A stretch of DNA of 64,000 nucleotides, from assembly GCA_030606215.1 (NCBI GenBank), contig JAUWGW010000001.1, positions 1 through 64,000 on the forward strand. The letters are read 5' to 3'. This DNA is from a bacterium. Its GTDB lineage: Bacteria > NPL-UPA2 > JAUVJM01. This document shows positions 1-9,081 of this stretch, piece by piece (the stretch's first letter is position 1; each line of letters starts with the position of its first letter). The notes under the pieces are model-generated. The model did not search any database, was not told where the DNA came from, and saw nothing but the letters and a program-made list of their open reading frames with translations. The position numbers and the translations under genes are program-made.

Positions 1-15
1 TGTTAACTCTAACAT
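1..15 (-). CDS. 5' end of a leftward gene, cut by the window edge
   Basis: Reading leftward, an ATG at 15-13 follows an AAGGAG ribosome-binding site at 30-25 with a 9-nt gap. Only five codons (M-L-E-L-T) lie inside the window, so the product cannot be named. A strong promoter at 160-131 and a structured leader precede it, which supports a real start codon. An unrelated chance ATG cannot be excluded. Confidence 0.4.
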
Positions 16-92
16 AGGGTGTATCTCCTTTCTGTTTTAGATCCGGCCCCATTGCCGAATCTTTTTTTCCTTAGACTGAAAGGATACACCCT
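16..92 (-). promoter_or_regulatory. Nested hairpin leader sequestering a ribosome-binding site
   Basis: In the leftward transcript, bases 92-76 (AGGGTGTATCCTTTCAG) pair with 34-16, which contain the AAGGAG site, with only a two-base bulge. The loop holds a second stem formed by 62-54 and 47-39 (AGATTCGGC with GCCGGATCT, one U-G pair). The outer stem ends directly at the ATG, so folding would hide the ribosome-binding site. The arrangement resembles translation-controlling leaders such as riboswitches, thermosensors or protein-binding leaders. I do not recognise a known riboswitch class. Confidence 0.6.
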
Positions 93-130
93 TTGTTTTT
101 CTCAAGCAAATCTGAAATTACACACTTTTT

Positions 131-160
131 ATTATATTACCTACTAAAATTTTTTCTCAA
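131..160 (-). promoter_or_regulatory. Promoter for the leftward gene at the window edge
   Basis: TTGAGA (160-155), an 18-nt spacer and a perfect TATAAT (136-131) on the minus strand. Transcription would begin near 124, giving a leader of about 108 nt that holds the nested hairpins. It lies downstream of lysS, so the edge gene need not depend on the secA operon. Confidence 0.6.
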
Positions 161-231
161 ATACGTAATACCTTGTGTCCCAAATTTATGAAAGGGATTG
201 TTTAAAAGAGAAACTTCTGGGAAATAGGGTC

Positions 232-259
232 TTGACTTCTTATAAAAACAGGTTATAAT
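232..259 (+). promoter_or_regulatory. Possible rightward promoter facing lysS
   Basis: TTGACT (232-237), a 16-nt spacer and TATAAT (254-259) on the plus strand. The only thing downstream is the 3' end of lysS in antisense. It could drive an antisense or short untranslated RNA. It may also be a chance match in an AT-rich spacer. No terminator or conserved RNA is evident. Confidence 0.3.
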
Positions 260-335
260 AAGATACAATAATAAACAATATTGTTAATTATCTTGATTTA
301 GGAATGAGGGTAATATTATTACGGTATGAAGATGT

Positions 336-1775
336 TCAAAGGACTTCAGTTGCTTTCAGCTGCGGGAAAAGTATTACATCCTTTATAGAAGAAGAACCGG
401 TCATAACCATCACAAGGCGGTCTATGCCAATTCCAAGTCCTGCCGCTGGAGGCATTCCATATTCAAGCGCCATGACAAAATCTTCGTCAATTCTTTCTTT
501 CTCTCCCTCTGCCTGTTTCATGAAACGCTCTTTCTGTTCACGCGGGTCATTCAGCTCTGAATAGGCATTGGCAATTTCAAAGCCGCACATGAAAAGCTCA
601 AAGCGCTCTGTAAGTTCCGGGGCGTCTGCTTTCCTCTTTGCCAGCGGGCAGAATTCAACCGGATAATCAGTGATAAAAGTCGGGGAGCTGCTTGTCAATA
701 AGTCTGCGAGAAGTTTTACAAGTTGACTCCTTGCAACCTTTTCGCCCTTGAGTTTTACACCTGCCTCCTTCAGCTTTTTCTTGAGATTTTCTACTCCCTC
801 TTTTTCTATATCCACATCAAACCTTTCCTTCATAGCGTTGCTGAATGTAATTCTTCTCCACGGTGGAGTTAAATCAATTTCTTCGCCGCGATAAGTAAAT
901 TTCAGCTTTCCAAAGATATTCCTTGCTATTTCCTGAAAAAGTTCCTCTGTCAACTGCATCATATCTTTATAGTCAGCATATGCAGTATAAACCTCAAGCA
1001 TTGTGAATTCCGGATTGTGTTTTGGAGAAAGCCCTTCATTTCGGAAACTCTTGTTTATCTCATAGATTCTCTCCATGCCTCCAACAAGGAGTCTTTTTAG
1101 ATACAGTTCGGGAGCAATTCTCAGGAAAAGTTCCATTTCAAGCGCATCCGCCCTTGTGCTGAACGGTCTCCCCGATGCTCCTCCTGCCTGAGGTTGCAGC
1201 ATAGGTGTTTCTACTTCCCTGAAGCTTCTCTCATTAAGAAACTCCCTTGTAATAGAAATTATCTTCCTGCGAGCCTCAAAGACTTTCCTGGATTCTTCAT
1301 TAAAAATAAGGTCTAAGTAGCGTCTTCGGTATCTGAGTTCTATATCCTTTAATCCATGCCACTTCTCAGGTAATGGTCTTAAAGATTTAGATAGCAGGGT
1401 TAACTCTCTAACAAGAATACTCATTTCCCCGGTCTTTGTCTTAAATAGGGACCCCTTTACTCCAAAAAAATCTCCAATGTCAAGCAATTCAAAAATCCGA
1501 TATGTTCTCTCCCCAACTATATCAGACTTGACATAAATTTGTATTTTCCCTGTCTCATCCCGCAAATCCGCAAAAGATGCTTTCCCGTGCATTCGCATCA
1601 GCATAACTCTGCCTGCGATAGCTACTTCCTCTTTCAGTTCAGCAAGTCTGTCAAAATTTTCTCTCAGCTTGCTCACAGAATGTGTTCGCGGGAACTTCCC
1701 GCCATATGGTTTTACACCAATTTCCCTGAGCTGTCTTAATTTCTCTTCTCTTTGTGCAATCAATTCATCACTCAT
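336..1775 (-). CDS. lysS: Lysyl-tRNA synthetase, class II
   Basis: Cytoplasmic enzyme that charges tRNA-Lys with lysine using ATP. The 479 residues fit the family (about 490). An N-terminal OB-fold (about 50-130, with the A-G-R-V-M-L-M-R-M-H-G-K-A-S-F strand typical of LysRS) precedes the class II catalytic domain. That domain shows motif 2 (FRNEGLSPKHNPEFTMLEVY) and motif 3 near the C-terminus (GLGIGIDRLVM). Its start overlaps the prfB stop by 8 bases, so it is the last gene of the secA-prfB-lysS run. It is translationally coupled to prfB and presumably co-transcribed from the secA promoter. Confidence 0.97.
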   Translation of the reverse strand: MSDELIAQREEKLRQLREIGVKPYGGKFPRTHSVSKLRENFDRLAELKEEVAIAGRVMLMRMHGKASFADLRDETGKIQIYVKSDIVGERTYRIFELLDIGDFFGVKGSLFKTKTGEMSILVRELTLLSKSLRPLPEKWHGLKDIELRYRRRYLDLIFNEESRKVFEARRKIISITREFLNERSFREVETPMLQPQAGGASGRPFSTRADALEMELFLRIAPELYLKRLLVGGMERIYEINKSFRNEGLSPKHNPEFTMLEVYTAYADYKDMMQLTEELFQEIARNIFGKLKFTYRGEEIDLTPPWRRITFSNAMKERFDVDIEKEGVENLKKKLKEAGVKLKGEKVARSQLVKLLADLLTSSSPTFITDYPVEFCPLAKRKADAPELTERFELFMCGFEIANAYSELNDPREQKERFMKQAEGEKERIDEDFVMALEYGMPPAAGLGIGIDRLVMVMTGSSSIKDVILFPQLKATEVL

Positions 1776-2866
1776 TTTTTTTCTGGAGATATGCTTGGAT
1801 GAATTTGTCTATTTCCCCATCCATTACTGCCTGGACATTCCCTGCTTCAAAGTTTGTTCTATGGTCTTTTATTAAGGAGTAAGGATGGAATATATAAGAG
1901 CGAATCTGGTTTCCCCAGGCAATTTCTCCTTTTTCTCCCCGCTCTTTAGCAAGTTTTTCTCTCTGTTCCTTTTGGTAATGTTCAAAGAGCCGGCTTCGCA
2001 AGATTCTTAGCGCAGTTGCTTTATTCCTGTGTTGTGAACGTTCATCCTGACACTGGGAAGTAATCCCCGTAGGAAGGTGAGTAACACGAACCGCAGAATC
2101 AGTGACATTCACATGCTGGCCTCCTGCACCACTTGCGCGGAAAGTGTCTATACGCAAATCACTTTCATTTATCTTCAGTTTAATTCCCTCGTCAACTTCA
2201 GGGATAACATCTACTGAACTAAAGGAGGTATGTCTGCGTGCCTGTGAATCAAATGGTGAAATACGCACAAGTCTATGGATACCAATTTCAGCTTTAAGAT
2301 ACCCATAAGCGTGGTCACCCGTTATGAGAACGGTAACATTCTTAACTCCTGCTTCTTCTCCGGGCAGAATATCAAGAATTCGCCATTTATATCCCTTCCT
2401 CTGTGCCCAGCGGTTATACATACGAAGAAGCATCTGTGCCCAGTCACATGATTCAGTGCCTCCCGCTCCAGCGTGAATGCCAAGGATTGCGTTATGACTA
2501 TCAAATTCCCCGCTCAAAAGCGTTTTTAGTTCTAACTCAGCTGATTTTTCGCTTATCTCCAGGAGAGATTTCATGAGCTCATCCTGCATTTTCTCATCCT
2601 GTTCTTCTTCAGCTAACTCTATAAGCAGGCTTATATCATCCACTTCCTTCTCCATCTGTTCCAGCGAGGATATTTCTCCTTTAAGCTGGTTAAGTTTCTG
2701 GATAGTTTTCTGCGCTTCTCTTGAATTGTCCCAGAAACCGTTTTGTGTCATCTGTTTCTCAAATTCTTTAATAGAGGTCAGTTTCTCTTCTACGTCAAAG
2801 ATAACCTCTTATTTGCCCAAGGTGTTTTTTAATCTTACTAAGTTGTTCCTTAGCTTCTTCAAACAT
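1768..2866 (-). CDS. prfB: Peptide chain release factor 2, with programmed +1 frameshift
   Basis: Releases finished proteins at UGA and UAA. Translation starts at ATG 2866-2864, runs 23 codons and meets an in-frame TGA at 2797-2795 in the context TATCTTTGAC. A +1 slip on CTT at 2800-2798 moves reading into the long frame, giving about 365 residues, the normal RF2 length. The AGAGG just upstream of the slip site matches the internal Shine-Dalgarno-like stimulator of known prfB genes. The long frame has the SPF recognition motif (ISPFDSQARRHTS) and the catalytic GGQ ([15 protein letters not shown]). Low RF2 would favour the shift, so the gene should autoregulate. It lies between secA and lysS. 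Confidence 0.96.
2794..2800 (-). promoter_or_regulatory. RF2 programmed +1 frameshift site CTTTGAC
   Basis: CTT TGA C on the minus strand: slippery Leu codon, in-frame UGA and following C, identical to the classical prfB recoding core. Skipping the T at 2797 gives GAC and restores the long frame. It is preceded by AGAGGTTAT, whose purine run can act as the spacer-dependent stimulator. Confidence 0.95.
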
Positions 2867-2887
2867 ACTATTCCCTCCCGAATGTAT

Positions 2888-5587
2888 CTATTTCCCGCAG
2901 CATTTTTTATACTTCTTGCCGCTTCCACAGGGACATGGATCATTTCTGCCTATTTTCTCCCCTTCCCTGCGGTATGGGGTTAGTTTCTGCCCTGGTTGTG
3001 GTGGTGATTCTTCCATTTCAGATTGTGTTCGCGCACTTGCCATTGCCGGTTCTCTTTCAGTCTGGAATGGAGAAAATCTTCTGAACTCCTCTTCTCCTCC
3101 GCGCAAAATCTCATGTGGAATAAATGTTTTCTCAGGAGCAACCTGCGCCTTGAACATATACTCTACAATTGCCTCCTTGATACTTAAAATCATCTCCTGA
3201 AAAAGCTCAAAACCTTCATGCTGGTATTCTATAATAGGATCCCTCTGTCCATATGCGCGCAGATGTATTCCTTCCCTGAGATGGTCCATGGCAAGCAGAT
3301 GTTCTTTCCATTTTGAGTCAATAACCTGGAGCATTACAATCTCTTCAAGCTGGCACATTACGTCATGCCCGAGACTTTGTTCCTTCTCTTCATAAGCTCG
3401 CCTGAGAGCTTTAAGTATATTAACTTTTAAATCATTGGACGAGATATGAGGGGAAATTTCTTCTCTGGGCAGAGTAATACCAAATATCCTTTTAATTGAT
3501 TCATATAGACCTTTCAGGTTCCAATCTTCTGGATGAGCCTCACTGCTGGCATAAAACCCTACCCTTTCCGCCACAACTTCTTCAATCATATCTTCAATGT
3601 GTTCCTTAAGATTTCCTCCCTCAAGCACTCCTCGTCTCTCGTCGTAAATAACCTCTCTTTGTCTATTCATCACATTGTCAAATTCAAGAAGTTGCTTGCG
3701 GATATCAAAATTATGTGCTTCAACACGCTTCTGCGCAGTCTCAATTACTTTTGTAAGCCATGGATGCTCAAGCGGAATTCCTCTTTCCCAGCCAACTCTA
3801 TCCATAATAGATGATACCCTGTCTGAAGCAAAAATTCGCATAAGGTCATCTTCCAGAGCTAAATAAAATCTTGATGAACCAGGGTCCCCCTGCCGTCCTG
3901 CGCGCCCTCTGAGCTGGTTATCTATACGCCTTGCTTCATGACGTTCTGTTGCTATTATATGTAATCCTTCTTTCTCGGCAACTTTCTCTCCAAGCACAAT
4001 ATCTGTTCCTCTCCCTGCCATATTTGTGGCAATTGTTACAGTTCCTTCCTGACCTGCTTTTGCAATAATCTCTGCTTCCATCTCATGATACTTTGCATTC
4101 AGGACGTGGTGCGGTATACCCTCACGCTTCAGCATGTTGCTTAACCGCTCTGACTTCTCAATTGAGATAGTTCCGACAAGGACAGGTCTTCCTATCTTAT
4201 GCATTTCATTTATTTCTTTAACTACCGCTTGATATTTTTCCTTTGCGGTCTTGTATATTACATCCGAATATTCATACCGTTTGAGAGGTTTATTTGTAGG
4301 AATAATAACTACATCCAGTTTGTAAATCTCATGAAACTCAGCGGCTTCAGTATCTGCTGTTCCTGTCATACCTGCTAATTTTTCGTAGAGTCTAAAATAA
4401 TTCTGGAAAGTAATTGTCGCAAGGGTCTGATTCTCCCTTTCAATCTGGACTCCTTCTTTTGCCTCAATTGCCTGGTGGAGACCATCGCTCCATCTTCTTC
4501 CAGGCATAAGTCTGCCGGTGAACTCATCTACAATAACTACATGCCCATCTTTCACCATGTAGTCAACATCTCTGTCAAACAAATCCTTTGCGCGCAGAGC
4601 CTGGTTAATATGATGAACATCCTCCATTCTTTCAGGCTCAAAAAGGTTATCCACTCCAAGCAGCTTCTCCGCTTTTGCTACTCCATCTTCAGTCAGAGCT
4701 ACTGTATGCGCTTTCTCATCTACCTGGTAATCAACGTCCAGTTTTAACTGCCTGGCCATCCTGTTAATCTTATAATACTTATCAGTTGACTCTTCAGCAG
4801 GTCCTGAAATAATAAGAGGGGTTCTTGCCTCGTCAATCAGAATGCTATCCACTTCGTCTACAATAGCATAATGAAGCTGCCGTTGAACCATATCCCCTCT
4901 TCTAATAACCATATTATCTCTCAGGTAATCAAATCCAAATTCATTATTGGTTCCATATGTAATATCAGCTCTATAAGCATCCTGCCTTGAACTTAGATCC
5001 ATATCATGCTGTATAACCCCGACAGAGAGCCCTAATGATTCATATACAGGTCCCATCCAGTTTCTATCTCTTCTGGCGAGGTAGTCATTTACAGTGATAA
5101 GGTGCGCTCCCCCTCCTGTTAATGCATTCAGATATAACGGCATTGTTGCTACAAGAGTTTTGCCTTCACCTGTAGCCATCTCAGCAATCTTGCCCTGGTG
5201 AAGAATAATGGCTCCCATAAGTTGAACATCAAATGGTCTCATTGCAACCTGTCTCTTAGCTGCTTCTCTCACCACAGCAAAAGTTTCCAGAAGGAAAGGA
5301 GCAAGGATTTCATTTCTGAGTTGTTTCAGCTTTTCCTTTACCTTCTGTTTCTCCTGTGGAATTGTTACCTCTCGCAATTGCATCCGCAATTCCTGGATTT
5401 CATTTTCGAACTCCTTCTGCCGTTTGCTTATATTTTCCCTGAACATATCTGTTTTCGAGCGCAATTCGCTGTCACTTAATCGGGAGATATCCGGCTCGAG
5501 TTTATTCATTGCATCTATGAAAGGACGGAGTTTTCTTAACTCCCTATCATTCTTAGTTCCAAAAATTTTTGTAATGGGATTAAACAT
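2888..5587 (-). CDS. secA: Preprotein translocase ATPase SecA
   Basis: Motor that pushes secretory proteins through SecYEG at the inner membrane. The 899 residues match the family. Walker A is [11 protein letters not shown] near residue 105, the DEAD-like box is [14 protein letters not shown], the helicase motif is NMAGRGTDI, and the C-terminal zinc-binding tail is [16 protein letters not shown], used for SecB or ribosome binding. It leads the secA-prfB-lysS run. The -10 box at 5603-5598 lies only 10 bases before the ATG and no ribosome-binding site is present, so its mRNA is probably leaderless. ATG 5587 gives the standard N-terminus beginning M-F-N-P-I. Confidence 0.98.
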   Translation of the reverse strand: MFNPITKIFGTKNDRELRKLRPFIDAMNKLEPDISRLSDSELRSKTDMFRENISKRQKEFENEIQELRMQLREVTIPQEKQKVKEKLKQLRNEILAPFLLETFAVVREAAKRQVAMRPFDVQLMGAIILHQGKIAEMATGEGKTLVATMPLYLNALTGGGAHLITVNDYLARRDRNWMGPVYESLGLSVGVIQHDMDLSSRQDAYRADITYGTNNEFGFDYLRDNMVIRRGDMVQRQLHYAIVDEVDSILIDEARTPLIISGPAEESTDKYYKINRMARQLKLDVDYQVDEKAHTVALTEDGVAKAEKLLGVDNLFEPERMEDVHHINQALRAKDLFDRDVDYMVKDGHVVIVDEFTGRLMPGRRWSDGLHQAIEAKEGVQIERENQTLATITFQNYFRLYEKLAGMTGTADTEAAEFHEIYKLDVVIIPTNKPLKRYEYSDVIYKTAKEKYQAVVKEINEMHKIGRPVLVGTISIEKSERLSNMLKREGIPHHVLNAKYHEMEAEIIAKAGQEGTVTIATNMAGRGTDIVLGEKVAEKEGLHIIATERHEARRIDNQLRGRAGRQGDPGSSRFYLALEDDLMRIFASDRVSSIMDRVGWERGIPLEHPWLTKVIETAQKRVEAHNFDIRKQLLEFDNVMNRQREVIYDERRGVLEGGNLKEHIEDMIEEVVAERVGFYASSEAHPEDWNLKGLYESIKRIFGITLPREEISPHISSNDLKVNILKALRRAYEEKEQSLGHDVMCQLEEIVMLQVIDSKWKEHLLAMDHLREGIHLRAYGQRDPIIEYQHEGFELFQEMILSIKEAIVEYMFKAQVAPEKTFIPHEILRGGEEEFRRFSPFQTEREPAMASARTQSEMEESPPQPGQKLTPYRREGEKIGRNDPCPCGSGKKYKKCCGK

Positions 5588-5597
5588 TTACTAGCGG

Positions 5598-5626
5598 ATT
5601 ATACTATGCTATTTAAGAAAGTGCAA
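5598..5626 (-). promoter_or_regulatory. secA promoter
   Basis: TTGCAC (5626-5621), a 17-nt spacer and a perfect TATAAT (5603-5598). The predicted start of transcription, near 5591, leaves only 3-4 bases before the secA ATG at 5587. Confidence 0.75.
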
Positions 5627-5653
5627 ATTTTTTGCCGCAATATTTTTCCTTGC

Positions 5654-6589
5654 TCACGAAGCATCATCTTCAGCTGCCTTATTTATGAGGTTTTCTTGAA
5701 AAGGTTTCCCTACAATCCTCCGGTATGCCTCAAGATACTTTTCACTGGTTTTTTTGATAACTTCTGAGGGAAGATTTGGAGCAGGTGGTTTTTTCTCCCA
5801 GCCAATTCCCTCAAGATAGTCCCGAACATACTGTTTATCAAAACTTTTCTGTGGTTTCCCGGGCTCATAATCCTCCATCGGCCAGAAACGGGATGAATCA
5901 GGAGTAAGAAGCTCATCAATGAGTATGAGTTCACCATCAAGGAAACCAAATTCCATCTTTGTATCGGACGCCATGATTCCTCTTTGCTCGGCATAATCAC
6001 ACGCCAAAGAGTAAATTTCAAGACTTTTCTCTTTCAGCATCTGGCAAGTTTTCTTCCCAACCATTCCATCAAGTTCTTTTTCAGTGATATTCATATCATG
6101 TCCAGAAGTAGCTTTTGTTGCAGGGGTAAAAATTGGCTCGTCTAATTTTCCAGCTTCCCTCAGTCCATGAGGCAGCTTAATACCTGAAACAGACCCCTTC
6201 TCCCTGTATTCTTTCCATGCAGAGCCTGCAAGGTAACCACGCACCACGCACTCAACTGCAATTTTTTCTACCTTTCTAACAAGCATGCTTCTACCTTTAA
6301 GTTCCTCTTTATATTTTCTCAGAATTTCAGGAAATAAACTAATGTCAGTTGTTATCAGATGGTTTGAAATTATGTCCGATGTTAAGTTAAACCAGTGTTC
6401 AGAAAGAGCTGTTAGAATTTTACCCTTATAAGGAATTCCATCTGGAAGAACACAATCAAAAGCTGATATCCTGTCAGTCGTAATAATGATAAGTTTATCA
6501 TCCAGGTCATAAAGGTCCCTTACCTTTCCCCTTGAAAAAAGTTTTACATCGGGCATATCTGTTTTTAATACTATTTTTTCAGTACCCAT
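5654..6589 (-). CDS. purC: Phosphoribosylaminoimidazole-succinocarboxamide synthase
   Basis: Joins CAIR and aspartate with ATP to make SAICAR in purine synthesis (cytoplasm). The 311 residues match the longer, yeast-like PurC form rather than the 235-residue short form. Visible signatures are the GKVRDLYDLDDKLIIITTDR start, IPYKGKILTALSEHWF, VVRGYLAGSAWKEY and the DTKMEFGF...LIDELLTPDSSRFW ATP/substrate region. Its ATG follows directly on the TGA of the upstream dehydrogenase (TGAATG), so it is the last gene of a translationally coupled run. No other purine genes lie in the window. Confidence 0.96.
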   Translation of the reverse strand: MGTEKIVLKTDMPDVKLFSRGKVRDLYDLDDKLIIITTDRISAFDCVLPDGIPYKGKILTALSEHWFNLTSDIISNHLITTDISLFPEILRKYKEELKGRSMLVRKVEKIAVECVVRGYLAGSAWKEYREKGSVSGIKLPHGLREAGKLDEPIFTPATKATSGHDMNITEKELDGMVGKKTCQMLKEKSLEIYSLACDYAEQRGIMASDTKMEFGFLDGELILIDELLTPDSSRFWPMEDYEPGKPQKSFDKQYVRDYLEGIGWEKKPPAPNLPSEVIKKTSEKYLEAYRRIVGKPFQENLINKAAEDDAS

Positions 6590-7852
6590 TCAGGCTCCTC
6601 CTAAAAAATTTTTCTTCTTTGAATACTCCCATAAACTTCTGCAGTTACTTTCCTTCCACCCTTTTATAACTTCAAAAGCTTCTTCTACAAGCTTAAGGAC
6701 CTTTTCTTCCCCTTTATTAGTTTCCCCCCAAATACTTTTCAATTTAGAAATGGCTCCCCCCCCGGTTAGATTTTTCTCATAAAGTGCTGCCGCAGCACCA
6801 AGTGCATATCTTCTGGGTATTACCCCTGCTGATAGTGCATTGCGAATAATGCCGGAGAGACGGTCATTCCAACCAAGTTTCCTCTCCGGGTCACGAATAA
6901 TGCGGTCAATTGAATCATAAAGAAAAGGAGACACAATACGCCTGCAGAGTTGAATAGCCCATGATTTATAGCCATCCTCTGTTACTGTTTCTTCTTTTGA
7001 CCTTCTATATTTTTCCTTGAACCAACTACCGGTTTCCTCCAGTAGAGCGTCCACGCCAACATAACCAAAATCTATATCGCCATTGTATTCAGACATAAAT
7101 TTATAACCTTTAAGTTTTCCAATAAAGCCGAGCAGGGAATGCACAGCATTATGCCCATAAAGTTTCCTCTCTTCATAAAGACCGATGTCGCTCGCTGCAT
7201 AAAACCGCGAGAACCCTGTGTCAAACGAATAGTTCTTTGATAGATGTTCTTTCTCAATAATAATCCTGTCAAAATCCTCCACCAGCAGCGCTTCTTTACT
7301 CTCAGGTGTTATTGGCGTAAGGTTAAGTTTTTTCATCAACCACGGGTCGGAATGTGCTCCTCCCATCCTGGCAATTACAGTATCGCAGAACTGCACAAAG
7401 GGCGGGGTATCATCTCCGGGGTAAACTAACCTTTTCAAGGTTTGCGCCGCTTCAACCCTGTTCTCTGACGCATAGATTGCGACAGGAAGAGTTTCCTTCC
7501 GCAGAAACAACCCTTCTCTCAACAAATCACTGATACCTTTTTGGTAAATGGAAATGTTAGGAACTGCTGTAACAATATCATTAGCCTGAGTTATAAATTT
7601 TAGAATTTCATTGCGTTCTTCCGGGATATTTAGATTATAAATTTCAACCGGACCAACTTTCACGGAAGAAATCCTGTCGAAATAAGCAATATTTATATAA
7701 TAAGAATTCTTGTTTTTTCTGATTCTATCCACCTTTACGGAATCAACGTCGGAGAGAATAACTTTCATCTCTGAGAGCTTAGCATAATACGCCCATAAGC
7801 CGAGTTGTACAGCACCACTACCTATTCCTACATATATTTTCTGTTTTTTCAT
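6590..7852 (-). CDS. Mannitol-1-phosphate dehydrogenase-like (polyol dehydrogenase) protein
   Basis: About 420 residues. An N-terminal Rossmann segment (IYVGIGSGAVQLGLWAYYAK) is followed by the mannitol dehydrogenase C-terminal fold, marked by KLYGHNAVHSLLGFIGKLKG, the family's substrate-side signature with its conserved His. Members reduce or oxidise polyols or sugar phosphates with NAD(H). The substrate here is unknown. The ATG at 7852 overlaps the previous gene's TGA as ATGA, which decides this start over longer alternatives. With the upstream alcohol dehydrogenase and PfkB kinase it looks like a three-step sugar or polyol route. The dinucleotide motif is not a textbook GxGxxG. Confidence 0.75.
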   Translation of the reverse strand: MKKQKIYVGIGSGAVQLGLWAYYAKLSEMKVILSDVDSVKVDRIRKNKNSYYINIAYFDRISSVKVGPVEIYNLNIPEERNEILKFITQANDIVTAVPNISIYQKGISDLLREGLFLRKETLPVAIYASENRVEAAQTLKRLVYPGDDTPPFVQFCDTVIARMGGAHSDPWLMKKLNLTPITPESKEALLVEDFDRIIIEKEHLSKNYSFDTGFSRFYAASDIGLYEERKLYGHNAVHSLLGFIGKLKGYKFMSEYNGDIDFGYVGVDALLEETGSWFKEKYRRSKEETVTEDGYKSWAIQLCRRIVSPFLYDSIDRIIRDPERKLGWNDRLSGIIRNALSAGVIPRRYALGAAAALYEKNLTGGGAISKLKSIWGETNKGEEKVLKLVEEAFEVIKGWKESNCRSLWEYSKKKNFLGGA

Positions 7853-9081
7853 CCTGCCTTGTTTAAAAGCTCGGCTTCCTTTTCTTTTGTCCATTCATCC
7901 TCAACTTCTATAGGCTCACTTAATTTAATGTGGGGATAGACAATAGCCTTGCCGTCAACTTTACCGGATTTTACAAGTTTCAGAAATTCAACTGCATGTG
8001 ATAAATCCCCAACTAAACTGATTTGCGTTCCAACACGGATTTTACCATCGTGCAAGAGTTTTAGCGCTTGGACGGTATCTGCCCAGTTCCCTCCACTGGA
8101 ACCTGTGATAACTATCTCATCATAGTGCACCCTGCGCATATCTATTCCAATAATATTTTCACCTAATTTCAACCCGCCAAATGAATTAAATACACTACCT
8201 CTGCCGGCAAGTCTGAATGCGGTTTCCTGCACTTTGGAAACTCCTGTTGCATCAATAATATCATCAGCATAACTCTGGCCGGTAAGTCTCTCAAGAATTT
8301 CCTGAAGTGGTTCCTTATTTGCTAAGCTGCAATGAATATCTATCCCTTCCTGTCTGCCGCGCTTGATTAGATGTTTCTCAATCCACCGAAATTTCCCCGG
8401 AGCAATATCAAACACAACGATTTTTCCTGGCTGATAAGACATTGCCAGTTCAACATGAAATCTTCCCATAACACCCGCACCAAATATTACAGTTACTCCT
8501 CCTTTTAGAAGACCTTTTGCAGGTATGCGTTCTCCTGTCTCAGATTCCGCTGTGAAATGAATATGATGCTCCTGCGAGGAGACAACGCAGGAAAGCGGTT
8601 CTGTCAGAGAAATTTCATAATAACCCATCTCCTGAGATGGAAGTTTAACCAGGCAATTTGCAGATATGACTTCCTCTGTAACCAATAAATATTGTGCTAA
8701 ATGCCCGCCAAGAGTATAACCCACAGCAACTTTTTTCATCAAATCAGGATTACGATATCGCTCCTTATAGTTAATTGGCGCATGCTCCACAGCCGGTTGT
8801 ATGGCAAGTTTCTCACCAACTTTGAATTTAGCCTTCAAGTTCTTGCCAATTTTTACGGCTGTAATAGCACCTTCATCACCGAGAATAATTGGATACTTTT
8901 CAATATTCCAGCCGTTCAGATATGGATGTTCTGAGCCTTGATTGAGCAATTTAAACGTAGAAGTGCAGATAGTGCATGCGTCTACCCGTGCAAGAATTTG
9001 ATTTTCATTGGGTTCAGGCACATCAACTTCTGCCAGTCTCAGATTTTCCAGTCCTACTTTTGACATAACCACAGCCTTCAT
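7849..9081 (-). CDS. Medium-chain (zinc-type) alcohol/polyol dehydrogenase family protein
   Basis: About 410 residues with MDR architecture: a GroES-like N-terminal domain (MKAVVMSKVGLENLRLAEVD) and a Rossmann domain (VTVIFGAGVMGRFHVELAM). Cys36 and Cys39 (DACTICTS) sit where the catalytic zinc cysteine lies. The usual GHE motif is replaced by GDE (ILGDEGAI), and the four-Cys structural zinc lobe is not evident. Zinc use and substrate are therefore uncertain. Family members oxidise sorbitol, threonine and similar substrates. The start at 9081 overlaps the PfkB kinase stop as ATGA, and its own stop overlaps the next gene in the same way, indicating one coupled pathway. Confidence 0.75.
   Translation of the reverse strand: MKAVVMSKVGLENLRLAEVDVPEPNENQILARVDACTICTSTFKLLNQGSEHPYLNGWNIEKYPIILGDEGAITAVKIGKNLKAKFKVGEKLAIQPAVEHAPINYKERYRNPDLMKKVAVGYTLGGHLAQYLLVTEEVISANCLVKLPSQEMGYYEISLTEPLSCVVSSQEHHIHFTAESETGERIPAKGLLKGGVTVIFGAGVMGRFHVELAMSYQPGKIVVFDIAPGKFRWIEKHLIKRGRQEGIDIHCSLANKEPLQEILERLTGQSYADDIIDATGVSKVQETAFRLAGRGSVFNSFGGLKLGENIIGIDMRRVHYDEIVITGSSGGNWADTVQALKLLHDGKIRVGTQISLVGDLSHAVEFLKLVKSGKVDGKAIVYPHIKLSEPIEVEDEWTKEKEAELLNKAG

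Noticed and set aside
304-564. Rightward 86-codon frame starting ATGAGGGTAATA near a possible promoter
   Set aside because: It runs antisense through the conserved 3' end of lysS and has no family resemblance. It is kept only as a promoter note.
5710-6021. 103-codon frame inside purC on the same strand
   Set aside because: Out-of-frame shadow of a conserved enzyme gene, with no ribosome-binding site or family resemblance.
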